From Candidatus Krumholzibacteriia bacterium (GTDB taxonomy: Bacteria; Krumholzibacteriota; Krumholzibacteriia; LZORAL124-64-63), in assembly GCA_030590265.1 (NCBI GenBank), contig JAUUYW010000013.1, forward strand, positions 1 to 20,949: a stretch of DNA of 20,949 bases, written 5' to 3'. The notes beneath the pieces were generated by a model. That model ran no database searches. It was not told where the DNA came from and saw only the letters and a program-made list of their open reading frames with translations. Numbering within the stretch: position 1 is the stretch's first letter; every line of letters starts with the position of its first letter. Both the position numbers and the translations under genes were made by a program. This document shows positions 1 through 6,634 of this stretch, one piece after another.

Positions 1-273
1 CAGCACCCAGTGACCCTGGGCCAGAACATTGGCGGCATAATCCCGTCCATCGACATTTTCCCCGGCCAAAGCTACAAACAAGGCCTGTCCGGAAAGGTCT
101 CGCGAATCCAGACCGGCACCTTGGAATGCCCCATCGATTGTTTGCGGCTGGATGTTTTCCACAGTGACGGAGTTCATTCCTGATTCGGAGGATAGCATGA
201 CCGAGTGAAGCAAATCAGCCTGCATGAGATCCCTGATGGCCTGCTCAATGGTGTATGACTGCTCAGATGCCAA
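1..273 (-). CDS. murF: MurF, UDP-MurNAc-tripeptide:D-Ala-D-Ala ligase, N-terminal part (runs off the window)
   Basis: MurF adds D-Ala-D-Ala to UDP-MurNAc-tripeptide in the cytoplasm, the last soluble step of peptidoglycan precursor synthesis. Only the N-terminal domain is present. It has the Mur-ligase signature GAGLDSRDL followed by ALFVALAGENVDGRDY, matching the S/T-D-S/T-R and LFVAL-GE--DGHD blocks of the family. The ATP-binding and ligase domains lie beyond base 1. The start is uncertain. I chose a TTG at 273-271 because AGGAG lies at 283-287 with a 9-base spacer, the start overlaps the murE stop, and the peptide that follows (TIEQAIRDLM) resembles the first helix of MurF. In-frame ATGs at 225, 198 and 177 are alternatives; 225 has an AGGG 6 bases upstream. 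Identity is supported both by the motifs and by position directly after murE. Confidence 0.85.
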   Translation of the reverse strand, partial: MASEQSYTIEQAIRDLMQADLLHSVMLSSESGMNSVTVENIQPQTIDGAFQGAGLDSRDLSGQALFVALAGENVDGRDYAANVLAQGHWVL

Positions 274-1786
274 TTTCCTGCTCTCCTATCCAGTCCCGAA
301 TGATTTGCCGGTCGTCCAATGGCAGCACCAGATCACCAACCAACTGGTAATCTTCGTGTCCCTTGCCGGCCACCACCACAATATCGCCAGAGCCAACCCG
401 GGCCAGAGCCGTTCGGATGGCTTTGGTTCGATCCTCAATAACATCCATGCTCATGGAGCGGATTTCTGCGAGGGAATTGTAACCCACAACAATATCTTCA
501 CAAATGGCAGCCGCATCTTCCGTGCGCGGATTGTCCGAAGTAATCCAAACACCATCGGCCCTGGCGGCAGCCACCTGTCCCATGAGGGGACGCTTTCCTT
601 TATCCCTGTCACCACCACACCCCACCACCACCAGCAGACGGCCCGCTGAAATCTCATCGCAGGCCTTGAGGACCGCCTCAAGAGCATCATGGGTATGGGC
701 GTAATCAACCACTGCCAATCCGCCACTGGGAAGCATAAATCTTTCCAGGCGGCCCGGCACCTGCCGCACCCCTGCCAAAGCCCGGCAAACTTCATCCTCG
801 GCAAAACCCATGGCCACCCCGGCACAAAACGACGCCATCAGGTTCTCCACATTGAAACGGCCCACGAGGGGGCTTTCCAGGATCTGTTGGCGGCCAAGGT
901 AATCCAATTCCAGGCGAGTGCCCGTCAATTCAAGATCTGCGTGGATCAAACTCAAATCACAACTATCGGCCCGGCGCAGACCGGGCCGGGGATCAAAATA
1001 CAATGCCTGGTGACCAAAAGTATCCACCGCCAACAAACGATCATCAGCGGCATTGATAATCGCCTTGCCATCTGGCTTCAACAATTTGAAGATAGCGGCT
1101 TTGGCTTCCACATAGGAAGCAATATCCTGATGATAATCCAGATGGTCCCGTCCAATGTTGGTCATGACCGCCACCGCCAGTTCCAGGCCGGCGGTGCGTT
1201 GCTGATCCAGTGCGTGGGATGACAACTCCATGGCCACGCTTGCACACTTGTTGTCGGCCATCCGCTTCAACCAGTGGAAAAAAACCGGACCGCCCGGCGT
1301 TGTCAGAGGCGCCGGGACCGATTCCTTTCCATCGTCGTAACAAATGGTGCCAATCAAACCACAGGGACCCGCCAGTTGATTCAACATCTCCTGAAGCAAA
1401 AATGAGACGGTGGTTTTTCCATTGGTACCGGTGACCGCAGCAGCCAACAAATTTTGATCAGGCCGGTCTGCCAGTTCTCGTGCCAAAAGGGCTGGAAAAG
1501 CCCGAGAATATTCTACTCTGATGGCAACGGCTAAAAGGCCGAGTTGATCAGGGGCCAGGAATTTTTCCAGAGGATCCTGGTGCACAACGGCCACACAGCC
1601 CGCGGCAAGAGCCCGGGAAAGATAATCATGACCATCCGCCCCGCTTCCCTTCACGGCAACAAAAAGAACACCAGGCCCTGCCAAACGTGAGTCAGCGGTT
1701 ACCGAAGAAATTTTCCAGTCCAAGTCACCCTGCATCTCCATGAAGGGCGGCAAATTTCCCCACAGATCTCGAACCGATTTCACCAC
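263..1786 (-). CDS. murE: MurE, UDP-MurNAc-L-Ala-D-Glu:meso-diaminopimelate ligase
   Basis: MurE is a cytoplasmic ATP-dependent ligase that adds the third amino acid of the peptidoglycan stem peptide. The 507-residue product has the usual three-domain length. The N-terminal block VTADSR (29-34) leads to LFVAVKG, and the ATP loop TGTNGKTT is at 119-126. SSHALDQQR is at 189-197, the probable carbamylated lysine lies in EAKAAIF (about 229), and DYAHTHDAL is near 361. DNPR at 418-421 is the motif that binds meso-diaminopimelate in this family, so a DAP-type wall rather than a lysine-type wall is expected. The start is one of two tandem GTG codons (1786 or 1783), 5 or 8 bases after a GGAG. The start overlaps the ftsI stop, implying translational coupling. 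The murF start overlaps the 3' end. Confidence 0.96.
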   Translation of the reverse strand: MVKSVRDLWGNLPPFMEMQGDLDWKISSVTADSRLAGPGVLFVAVKGSGADGHDYLSRALAAGCVAVVHQDPLEKFLAPDQLGLLAVAIRVEYSRAFPALLARELADRPDQNLLAAAVTGTNGKTTVSFLLQEMLNQLAGPCGLIGTICYDDGKESVPAPLTTPGGPVFFHWLKRMADNKCASVAMELSSHALDQQRTAGLELAVAVMTNIGRDHLDYHQDIASYVEAKAAIFKLLKPDGKAIINAADDRLLAVDTFGHQALYFDPRPGLRRADSCDLSLIHADLELTGTRLELDYLGRQQILESPLVGRFNVENLMASFCAGVAMGFAEDEVCRALAGVRQVPGRLERFMLPSGGLAVVDYAHTHDALEAVLKACDEISAGRLLVVVGCGGDRDKGKRPLMGQVAAARADGVWITSDNPRTEDAAAICEDIVVGYNSLAEIRSMSMDVIEDRTKAIRTALARVGSGDIVVVAGKGHEDYQLVGDLVLPLDDRQIIRDWIGEQEIGI

Positions 1787-3888
1787 TGTTTCTCCATCTT
1801 GACTTTGACGGAACCGCCACCGAGGGACAACCCGGGTGCCGGGAATTGGGCCACGGCATAACCAACTCCACTGACTTGCACCTGCAATCCCATTCGCGCC
1901 GCCAGACTGTTGATCTGGCGATTGCTCAATCCTGAAAAATCAGGGCAAAGCAAACCCTGGTCGGCAAGCTCTGCCGGTGCTCGCCCCGTCGTCAGGTGAA
2001 CCACGCTGCCCATGGCCATCCGGGTACCAGGCAAGGGCACTTGCTGAACAACAAGCCCGCCCTTTTCTATTCCCGCCACTTTTAAACCAGCGGTTCCGAG
2101 ACGCAAACCAGCGTTATCCAAAGTCAGATGCAGGACGTCAGGCACAGTCACCAAGTTGGTTTCCTTTACCAATTCCATGGGGGCTGTGCGGGGTCCCGGC
2201 ACATTGGTCAAATAATCTGTTTCACTTCTAATATCCCGGACGATTTCCTTGAAAAGGGGAACCGCACTCAAGGAGGCGTAATGCATCACTCCTTCTGGTT
2301 CATCCAGAATGGTCAGAATGACCAAACGGGGATTATTGGCAGGGACGATTCCTGAAAATGTGGCAATGTAAGCCCCAGGTGTATAACCCTTACCATCGCA
2401 GCTTTTCTGGGCTGTTCCTGTCTTTCCACCAGAGGCAATCCAGCTTTCCTTGGCTCCAATTCCTGTCCCATGGTCCACTACTCTTTTCATGGCCTCCCGG
2501 AGCAACTCGGCAAGGGGTTCGGCCATCACCTGGCGCAGAGCTCTGGGGGGAATGCGTTCCAGGATTCGCCCGCGATCGTCCCGAACTTCACGGATCAGAC
2601 GAGGAGAATACAGCGTACCGCCGTTGGCCACGGCACAAACAGCCAGCCCCAACTGCAAAGGGGTGACAGCCACTTCCTGGCCAATGGAGATGGTTGGTTT
2701 GGATCGTCCCGACCACTTGCCGGGACTTTCCAGAAGGCCATTCGGGCAGGCCGGATACGGAAAACCAGGATCCTGTCCAAAGCCAAAATCAAGCAGATCC
2801 CGATAGAGTTCTTCAGCGCGCAAATTGCCCACTGCCCGAGCAAAAAAGATGTTGCTGCTTTTGGCAAAAGCCTTCATCAGAGCCAAATTGCCATAAGTAT
2901 GACCATCGTCATTGCGAATTCTAAAACTGCCAAATTCACTGTTGGAGCAGTCAAAAACCATAGCCGTGTCGATGGCACCGTGGCGCAACAAACTCGACGT
3001 TGTGAAAATCTTGAACACGGAACCAGGCTCATACATGTTGGTGAAATTCCGATTATTCCACACAGCAAGATCCCCATGGCGGCCTTGGCGGGTTGCCATG
3101 AGAGGCCAACTTGCGGCAGCCAAGACATCACCGGTGTCAGGAGCCAAGACCAGAACCGAGCCGCCAATGGCACCCGTTTTCGCCACCGCCTCAGCCAGTT
3201 GTTTTTCACAAATCTGTTGCAAATTTGCATCCAGAGACAAAACCAGATTTTGACCGTGAATGGCTTCTTCCAAAACAACTTGTCCCAGGTTTTCTCCCAG
3301 ACGCCCAGTGGTGATGACCCGGGCTTTGCCTGGACTTCCTGCCAAATAACTTTTCAGGCTGTATTCAAGCCCTGTGGAATAGTCCCCGTCATGATCCTGA
3401 CGATGAAAACCGATCAACGAAGCAGCAAGACCATCGAAAGGGTAAACCCGGGCCCGCAAATCTTCCAGGGTGACGGCTTTGATTCCCTGCAGACGCATCA
3501 TATCATCGCGAGTCAAAACCTGGCTGTGAGCCACCACAACATGCTGGTTCCCGGCTTTTCGCAGCTGCTTGGCCAGACTTGCTGGATCCCGTTCCAGAAT
3601 CTCTCCCAAAACAACACAGAGGCCCGATGGGTTCTCATCTAACAACGAGGTGGCGACTCCCACCCGATAGGCGGCCACGGACAAAGCCAGCGGTCGCATG
3701 GATCGATCAAAAAGACTTCCTCTTTCCGCATAAACATCCTTGTCTTCACTCCAGGTTTCTTGAGCTTTTCTAAAATGGTGCTCATGCTGAAAAACCTGGA
3801 TTTGGACAACACGACCGGCCAAAGCCAGGCCGGTCAAAACGAGAATCACTTGAAGAATCCGGAGGCGGTCCCTTGATTTCTGGAGCAT
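1780..3888 (-). CDS. ftsI: FtsI/PBP3-type septal peptidoglycan transpeptidase with two PASTA domains
   Basis: This is a class B penicillin-binding protein that cross-links septal peptidoglycan, working with FtsW and the FtsL/FtsB complex. The 702-residue protein has one N-terminal membrane anchor (about 9-30). A non-catalytic dimerisation region follows, beginning near ERGSLFDRS (55-63). The transpeptidase domain carries SVFK at 290-293 (catalytic Ser290), SSN at 344-346 and KTG at 489-491. Two PASTA-like repeats follow: about 578-634, starting VTVPDV, and about 646-698, starting LLCPDF. Enterobacterial FtsI lacks PASTA domains, so this is the longer FtsI/SpoVD-like architecture. ATG at 3888 forms a TGATG overlap with the ftsL stop; a GTG one codon earlier (3891) is an alternative. 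The 3' end overlaps murE. Order ftsL-ftsI-murE is canonical. Confidence 0.95.
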   Translation of the reverse strand: MLQKSRDRLRILQVILVLTGLALAGRVVQIQVFQHEHHFRKAQETWSEDKDVYAERGSLFDRSMRPLALSVAAYRVGVATSLLDENPSGLCVVLGEILERDPASLAKQLRKAGNQHVVVAHSQVLTRDDMMRLQGIKAVTLEDLRARVYPFDGLAASLIGFHRQDHDGDYSTGLEYSLKSYLAGSPGKARVITTGRLGENLGQVVLEEAIHGQNLVLSLDANLQQICEKQLAEAVAKTGAIGGSVLVLAPDTGDVLAAASWPLMATRQGRHGDLAVWNNRNFTNMYEPGSVFKIFTTSSLLRHGAIDTAMVFDCSNSEFGSFRIRNDDGHTYGNLALMKAFAKSSNIFFARAVGNLRAEELYRDLLDFGFGQDPGFPYPACPNGLLESPGKWSGRSKPTISIGQEVAVTPLQLGLAVCAVANGGTLYSPRLIREVRDDRGRILERIPPRALRQVMAEPLAELLREAMKRVVDHGTGIGAKESWIASGGKTGTAQKSCDGKGYTPGAYIATFSGIVPANNPRLVILTILDEPEGVMHYASLSAVPLFKEIVRDIRSETDYLTNVPGPRTAPMELVKETNLVTVPDVLHLTLDNAGLRLGTAGLKVAGIEKGGLVVQQVPLPGTRMAMGSVVHLTTGRAPAELADQGLLCPDFSGLSNRQINSLAARMGLQVQVSGVGYAVAQFPAPGLSLGGGSVKVKMEKQW

Positions 3889-4421
3889 CACTCGGCCCCG
3901 CCTTCATAGGTTCCAGCCCAGGCTCCCCTTGGTTCAAGCGAAACCATGGCGCCGTTCATGGCACCTTCCATAGCCTCACCCGCCTCCGAGCCCACCTTGC
4001 CCAAGCCCGTTCCCAAGACCCCTGCTTTCAATTTGCCCCAAACACTCTTGCCTTCCTCTTTCTTACTCAGGCAAACCAAGACCAGGGCCGGACTCTCCGG
4101 AACAACCAAACCCAGTTGCCGAGTTGCTCGTGCCATGACAACATCTGCATTGGAAGCACGATTCCAGTTCAAGTGCAACCTTGCCGACCCAGCCTCCAGA
4201 AATTCTTTCCGGCTTTCCAGATCAGCCACCCGATCCCTCAACCCTGTGATTTGATTGGTCAGAAAGATACGACCGGCCATCAGCCCACCCACCAAAATGA
4301 TCAATCCCATGATCACCACCACCCGGACAGTGATCACTCCCTTGCGGCGAGCCATGGCACCATCGCCGGCCACCACCGCGTTTCCGGAAAAACAAACTGC
4401 AGAATTGGGCCGACCGTACAT
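3888..4421 (-). CDS. ftsL: FtsL-like cell division protein with a long C-terminal tail
   Basis: FtsL is a bitopic divisome protein that bridges FtsB to FtsI/FtsW. Sequence identity is low in this family, so the call rests on architecture and position. There is a basic cytoplasmic stretch (MARRKG at 23-28), one membrane span (about 30-52), then a probable coiled coil (about 54-85, with LRDRVADLESRKEFLE) and a segment RQLGLVVPESPALVLV (101-116) like the FtsL membrane-distal block. It lies between rsmH and ftsI, where ftsL is expected. Residues about 118-177 form an extra Gly/Ala/Glu-rich tail that typical FtsL (about 100-120 residues) lacks. The start at 4421 is 22 bases after rsmH with GGGAG upstream (spacer about 11). 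An ATG at 4355 would remove 22 residues and leave all recognisable parts, so it is a real alternative. Confidence 0.8.
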   Translation of the reverse strand: MYGRPNSAVCFSGNAVVAGDGAMARRKGVITVRVVVIMGLIILVGGLMAGRIFLTNQITGLRDRVADLESRKEFLEAGSARLHLNWNRASNADVVMARATRQLGLVVPESPALVLVCLSKKEEGKSVWGKLKAGVLGTGLGKVGSEAGEAMEGAMNGAMVSLEPRGAWAGTYEGGAE

Positions 4422-4443
4422 TGTTCAATCTTCTCCCATGGGC

Positions 4444-5364
4444 TTATAAAATTCTTGCGGCCCGCAGACGTGCGCTGCGGGAACGTGGATTTTCTCTTTC
4501 TTCAGTCGGCGAGGCTTTGACTGCTTTGCGGGTCAGTGGCTTCAAAATAGCCTGGTGTCCACACCGGCAAAGGGGCAATTCGGGAGGGCAAAGACAGTCC
4601 TTTTTCTCCCGATCAATGAATCTCTTGACCAGTCGATCTTCCAGTGAGTGATAAGAAATAATGACAAAGGATCCCCCAGGTCGGATCACCTTTGCCAATT
4701 TTTCCAATGCCTCGGGTAATGCTTCCAGCTCTTCATTGACCGCTATGCGCAAAGCCTGGAAAACACGACTCAAGACCGGAGCACTTTTGACTCCCCGCGG
4801 CAAAAGACCTTCGATCAAATTCCGCAACCTGACTGTCGTTTCAATGGGTTCTTCTGCACGGGCGTTGACCAACACCCTGGCGATGCGGCGGCTGCCTCTT
4901 TCTTCACCATAGCGGTAAATCAAGTCCGCCAGCTCCGTCTCTCCCAGAGTGGCCACCAGTTCTGCTGCCGTTTGGCCTTTGTCCTGATTGAAGCGCAAAT
5001 CCAGGGGTCCATCAGATCGATAGCTGAAACCCTTGTCAGGATCATCCAATTGCAGCGAGCTGACCCCCAGGTCCAACAAAACCCCGTCCACCTGATCCCA
5101 GTTCTGTGTTTCCAGGGCTTGATCCATATTCCGGAAGGAGATTCGGCAACAGTGCAGCCCGGTCTCCTTGGCTGAAATTTTCTGGCAGGCGGCATAGGCC
5201 ACACCATCGAGGTCCAGACCCAAGACCTCGGCGCCGGCAGCCAGCATTGCTTTGCTGTGGCCACCAAAACCAAAGGTGCCATCGATGAATCTTTTGCCAG
5301 GGCCTGGCTCCAGCAACGACAAGGTTTCTTCTTTGAGTACGGGGATGTGGGGGGCATCGCTCAT
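4444..5364 (-). CDS. rsmH: RsmH (MraW), 16S rRNA m4C1402 methyltransferase
   Basis: RsmH uses S-adenosylmethionine to N4-methylate C1402 in the decoding centre of 16S rRNA. The 306-residue product is full length for the family. Visible motifs are IPVLKEETLSLL at the N terminus, the SAM-binding IDGTFGFGGHS (27-37), GLDLD (49-53), the block GVLLDLGVSSLQLDDPDKGF (94-113) leading to PLDLRF, FQALRIAVNEEL (202-213) and IISYHSLEDRLVK (235-247). A Cys-rich segment, CLCPPELPLCRC at 257-268, is typical of the family C terminus. I chose ATG 5364 because the protein starts at the conserved N terminus and forms an ATGA overlap with the preceding STAS gene. A longer in-frame opening upstream only re-reads that gene. 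It is the usual second gene after mraZ, here displaced by one gene. Confidence 0.96.
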   Translation of the reverse strand: MSDAPHIPVLKEETLSLLEPGPGKRFIDGTFGFGGHSKAMLAAGAEVLGLDLDGVAYAACQKISAKETGLHCCRISFRNMDQALETQNWDQVDGVLLDLGVSSLQLDDPDKGFSYRSDGPLDLRFNQDKGQTAAELVATLGETELADLIYRYGEERGSRRIARVLVNARAEEPIETTVRLRNLIEGLLPRGVKSAPVLSRVFQALRIAVNEELEALPEALEKLAKVIRPGGSFVIISYHSLEDRLVKRFIDREKKDCLCPPELPLCRCGHQAILKPLTRKAVKASPTEERENPRSRSARLRAARIL

Positions 5365-5756
5365 ATTCGAGCCCCAAAGCGCACTGACCACGGAGCAGGA
5401 AAGACCTGAGGCAACTCCCGTTCCCAATCTTCCATGCAAAGGATGGCCTTGAGGTAGTCGTTCCAACTTTGCAAATAGAGTTGATGGCCGAATTGGCGCA
5501 GATTGCGATTCCAGCGGATCATGTCCCGGGTGCTGCGGTAATCCATATGGGTGAGGCCCGATCCATCGAGCACCACCCGGCAACCGCGTCCTGAAAGCAA
5601 CCGAGCAACTCTCAGGATGACCCTTTTGAGGCCAGCCTGATCCAAAACACCCGAGAGAGCGACCCTGACAGTCAAATCCTTGCTGCTGACCTCAATGTCC
5701 AACTGAATGCCGCCGGCCTCCTGCCTTACGGACTGTCGGGTCAACTCTCTCGGCAT
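5361..5756 (-). CDS. STAS-domain protein inserted between mraZ and rsmH
   Basis: The 131-residue product has one probable STAS fold (anti-sigma-factor-antagonist type). The strand VRVALSGVLDQAGL (30-43) matches the STAS Gx(L/I)D block. RVVLDGSGLTHMDYRSTRDM (60-79) matches the D-(L/F)SG---(M/I)DS-G block, and FGHQLYLQSW (89-98) leads to a last helix around ILCMED. In SpoIIAA-like proteins the phosphorylated serine follows the MDS motif; here the stretch is MDYRS, so the usual phosphoacceptor is replaced or shifted. STAS proteins usually regulate a partner-switch kinase, act in lipid transport (MlaB) or serve as docking domains; none of these is proven here. ATG 5756 is preceded by GGAAGGAG at a 5-base spacer. 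ATG 5795 would overlap the mraZ stop as TGATG but lacks such a site. The 3' end overlaps rsmH as ATGA. Confidence 0.75.
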   Translation of the reverse strand: MPRELTRQSVRQEAGGIQLDIEVSSKDLTVRVALSGVLDQAGLKRVILRVARLLSGRGCRVVLDGSGLTHMDYRSTRDMIRWNRNLRQFGHQLYLQSWNDYLKAILCMEDWERELPQVFPAPWSVRFGARI

Positions 5757-5761
5757 GAGGG

Positions 5762-5769
5762 CTCCTTCC
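5762..5769 (-). promoter_or_regulatory. Strong ribosome binding site that sets the STAS gene start
   Basis: On the minus strand this reads GGAAGGAG and ends 5 bases before ATG 5756. It favours the shorter 131-residue STAS product over the version starting at 5795. Confidence 0.7.
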
Positions 5770-5794
5770 CTACTGAAATGCCCATCCGTGGGCA

Positions 5795-6292
5795 TCACTC
5801 AAAGAAATCGTTGAGGTACTCCTCGCTCGGGGACTGGGCACCTGCATCGACTCCGGCAATTGTCTCGGGGGCCCACAACTCCATGCTGGCGCCCATGCCG
5901 ACGATCAGGACTTCCTTGCCAATTCCCATGTCCGTTTTGAAGTTGGGAGGAATGGCCACGCGCCCTTGCTTGTCAGGAACCAACAGCGAGCTTCCCATGC
6001 TCATCATCCGTTTGTTCCTGATGAATTGATCTTTGCTTTGACCTTCGTATCTGGTGTGAAAGCGTTTCAACCAGATATGAAGAGGTGTCAACGCCGTCGA
6101 ACCATGAGGTCCGGGGCTGATCATGTAATGGTCCCCCCGGTTTTCCTCTTCCTCCTGTTGCACCGGCGCCTTATCCGGACGGAACTGAAAAGGCAGATGA
6201 AACCGCCCTTTGGCGTCTACTTTTCGGGTATGGGACCCATAAAAAGCAGGCGTCTGTTCTTCGTTGGCAGCTGGTGTGGGTTCAGAACTCAT
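5795..6292 (-). CDS. mraZ: MraZ, dcw-cluster transcriptional regulator
   Basis: MraZ is an AbrB-like (swapped-hairpin) DNA-binding protein. It binds direct repeats upstream of its own gene and represses the mra/dcw operon in E. coli. Two SpoVT/AbrB-like repeats are visible: YGSHTRKVDAKGRFHLPFQFR (18-38), and LLVPDKQGRVAIPPNFKTD (103-121) followed by VLIVGMGASMELW (128-140). The 165-residue length is a little above the usual 140-150. The extra residues form an acidic N-terminal extension (1-16) and an acidic insert, KAPVQQEEEENRGD, near 41-54. The gene opens the dcw cluster, directly downstream of a strong promoter and a matching box array. An AGGT lies 8 bases upstream of ATG 6292. Confidence 0.95.
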   Translation of the reverse strand: MSSEPTPAANEEQTPAFYGSHTRKVDAKGRFHLPFQFRPDKAPVQQEEEENRGDHYMISPGPHGSTALTPLHIWLKRFHTRYEGQSKDQFIRNKRMMSMGSSLLVPDKQGRVAIPPNFKTDMGIGKEVLIVGMGASMELWAPETIAGVDAGAQSPSEEYLNDFFE

Positions 6293-6491
6293 GATTCTTT
6301 ACCTGGAGAGGGCCTTTCGCTCGGCAAAATCCAAAAATTTCGTGTCAGGTGAAGATTTTGGCGGATAACTCGTTGCATGGGCATAAATTGTAAGAAATTC
6401 TGGTGGCGTCTTCCGCGTCCTTGCGTCCGTTGCCCCTCCTTGGGCCGCCACCTAAATTTTCTCCACTTTTCGCCAAAAATCTCCACCTGAC
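6293..6491 (-). other. 5' leader of the mra/dcw transcript
   Basis: If transcription starts 6-7 bases after the -10 element, the mraZ mRNA has a leader of about 200 bases. Its first part is the MraZ box array. Further down are an SD-like AAGGAGGGG with no start codon nearby and three GCGTC units at 8-base spacing (6405-6428). The inverted repeat GGTGGCG (6446-6452) / CGCCACC (6402-6408) could close a loop around the SD-like sequence. I recognise no riboswitch. A 70-codon reading frame crosses this leader but starts upstream of the predicted transcription start and resembles nothing I know. Confidence 0.5.
6446..6486 (-). promoter_or_regulatory. Probable MraZ operator: four (G/T)TGG(A/C)G boxes
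   Basis: Read on the minus strand, GTGGAG (6486-6481), TTGGCG (6476-6471) and GTGGAG (6466-6461) recur with an exact 10-base period. A fourth box, GTGGCG (6451-6446), lies 15 bases on. MraZ is known to bind short TGG-containing direct repeats at 10-base spacing upstream of mraZ. The array lies just after the predicted transcription start, so bound MraZ would block initiation or early elongation. The autoregulation itself is inferred. Confidence 0.8.
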
Positions 6492-6497
6492 CTCTGG

Positions 6498-6526
6498 ACA
6501 ATACCCAAACCAGCAGACAGTGTCAA
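6498..6526 (-). promoter_or_regulatory. Sigma-70-type promoter of the mraZ/dcw operon
   Basis: On the minus strand a perfect -35 TTGACA (6526-6521) is separated by exactly 17 bases from TATTGT (6503-6498), which matches the -10 consensus at 4 of 6 positions. Transcription would start near 6491. It lies after the terminator of the preceding operon and before the MraZ boxes, about 200 bases from mraZ. Confidence 0.82.
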
Positions 6527-6577
6527 CCGTCTTTTTAAGAAAAATCCAATTATTTGAAGAAAGTGGCAGAAAACATA

Positions 6578-6599
6578 CAAAACCTCCCTTTTGGGAGGT
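6578..6599 (-). terminator. Rho-independent terminator of the glycan operon
   Basis: On the minus strand a 7-bp perfect stem, ACCTCCC/GGGAGGT (6599-6582), encloses an AAAA loop and is followed by TTTTG and a T-rich stretch. It begins about 36 bases after the flippase stop and lies upstream of the mraZ promoter. It therefore separates the two transcription units. Confidence 0.8.
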
Positions 6600-6634
6600 G
6601 TGGCGATAAGTGGAGAACAGAATTTGAAGAAGAA

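Noticed and set aside
2470..3642. A 390-codon open frame on the plus strand opposite ftsI
   Set aside because: It lies wholly antisense to a gene with intact catalytic motifs. Its product is rich in His, Gln and Ser, resembles no family, and has no convincing ribosome site. It follows from codon bias of the minus strand.
4444..5583. A longer rsmH with about 73 extra N-terminal residues
   Set aside because: The extra residues are an out-of-frame reading of the STAS gene and are not RsmH-like. ATG 5364 gives the normal N terminus and an ATGA overlap.
6289..6501. A 70-codon minus-strand frame in the mraZ leader
   Set aside because: Its first codon lies upstream of the predicted transcription start, it has no family resemblance and no suitable ribosome site, and the region is better explained as operator and leader.
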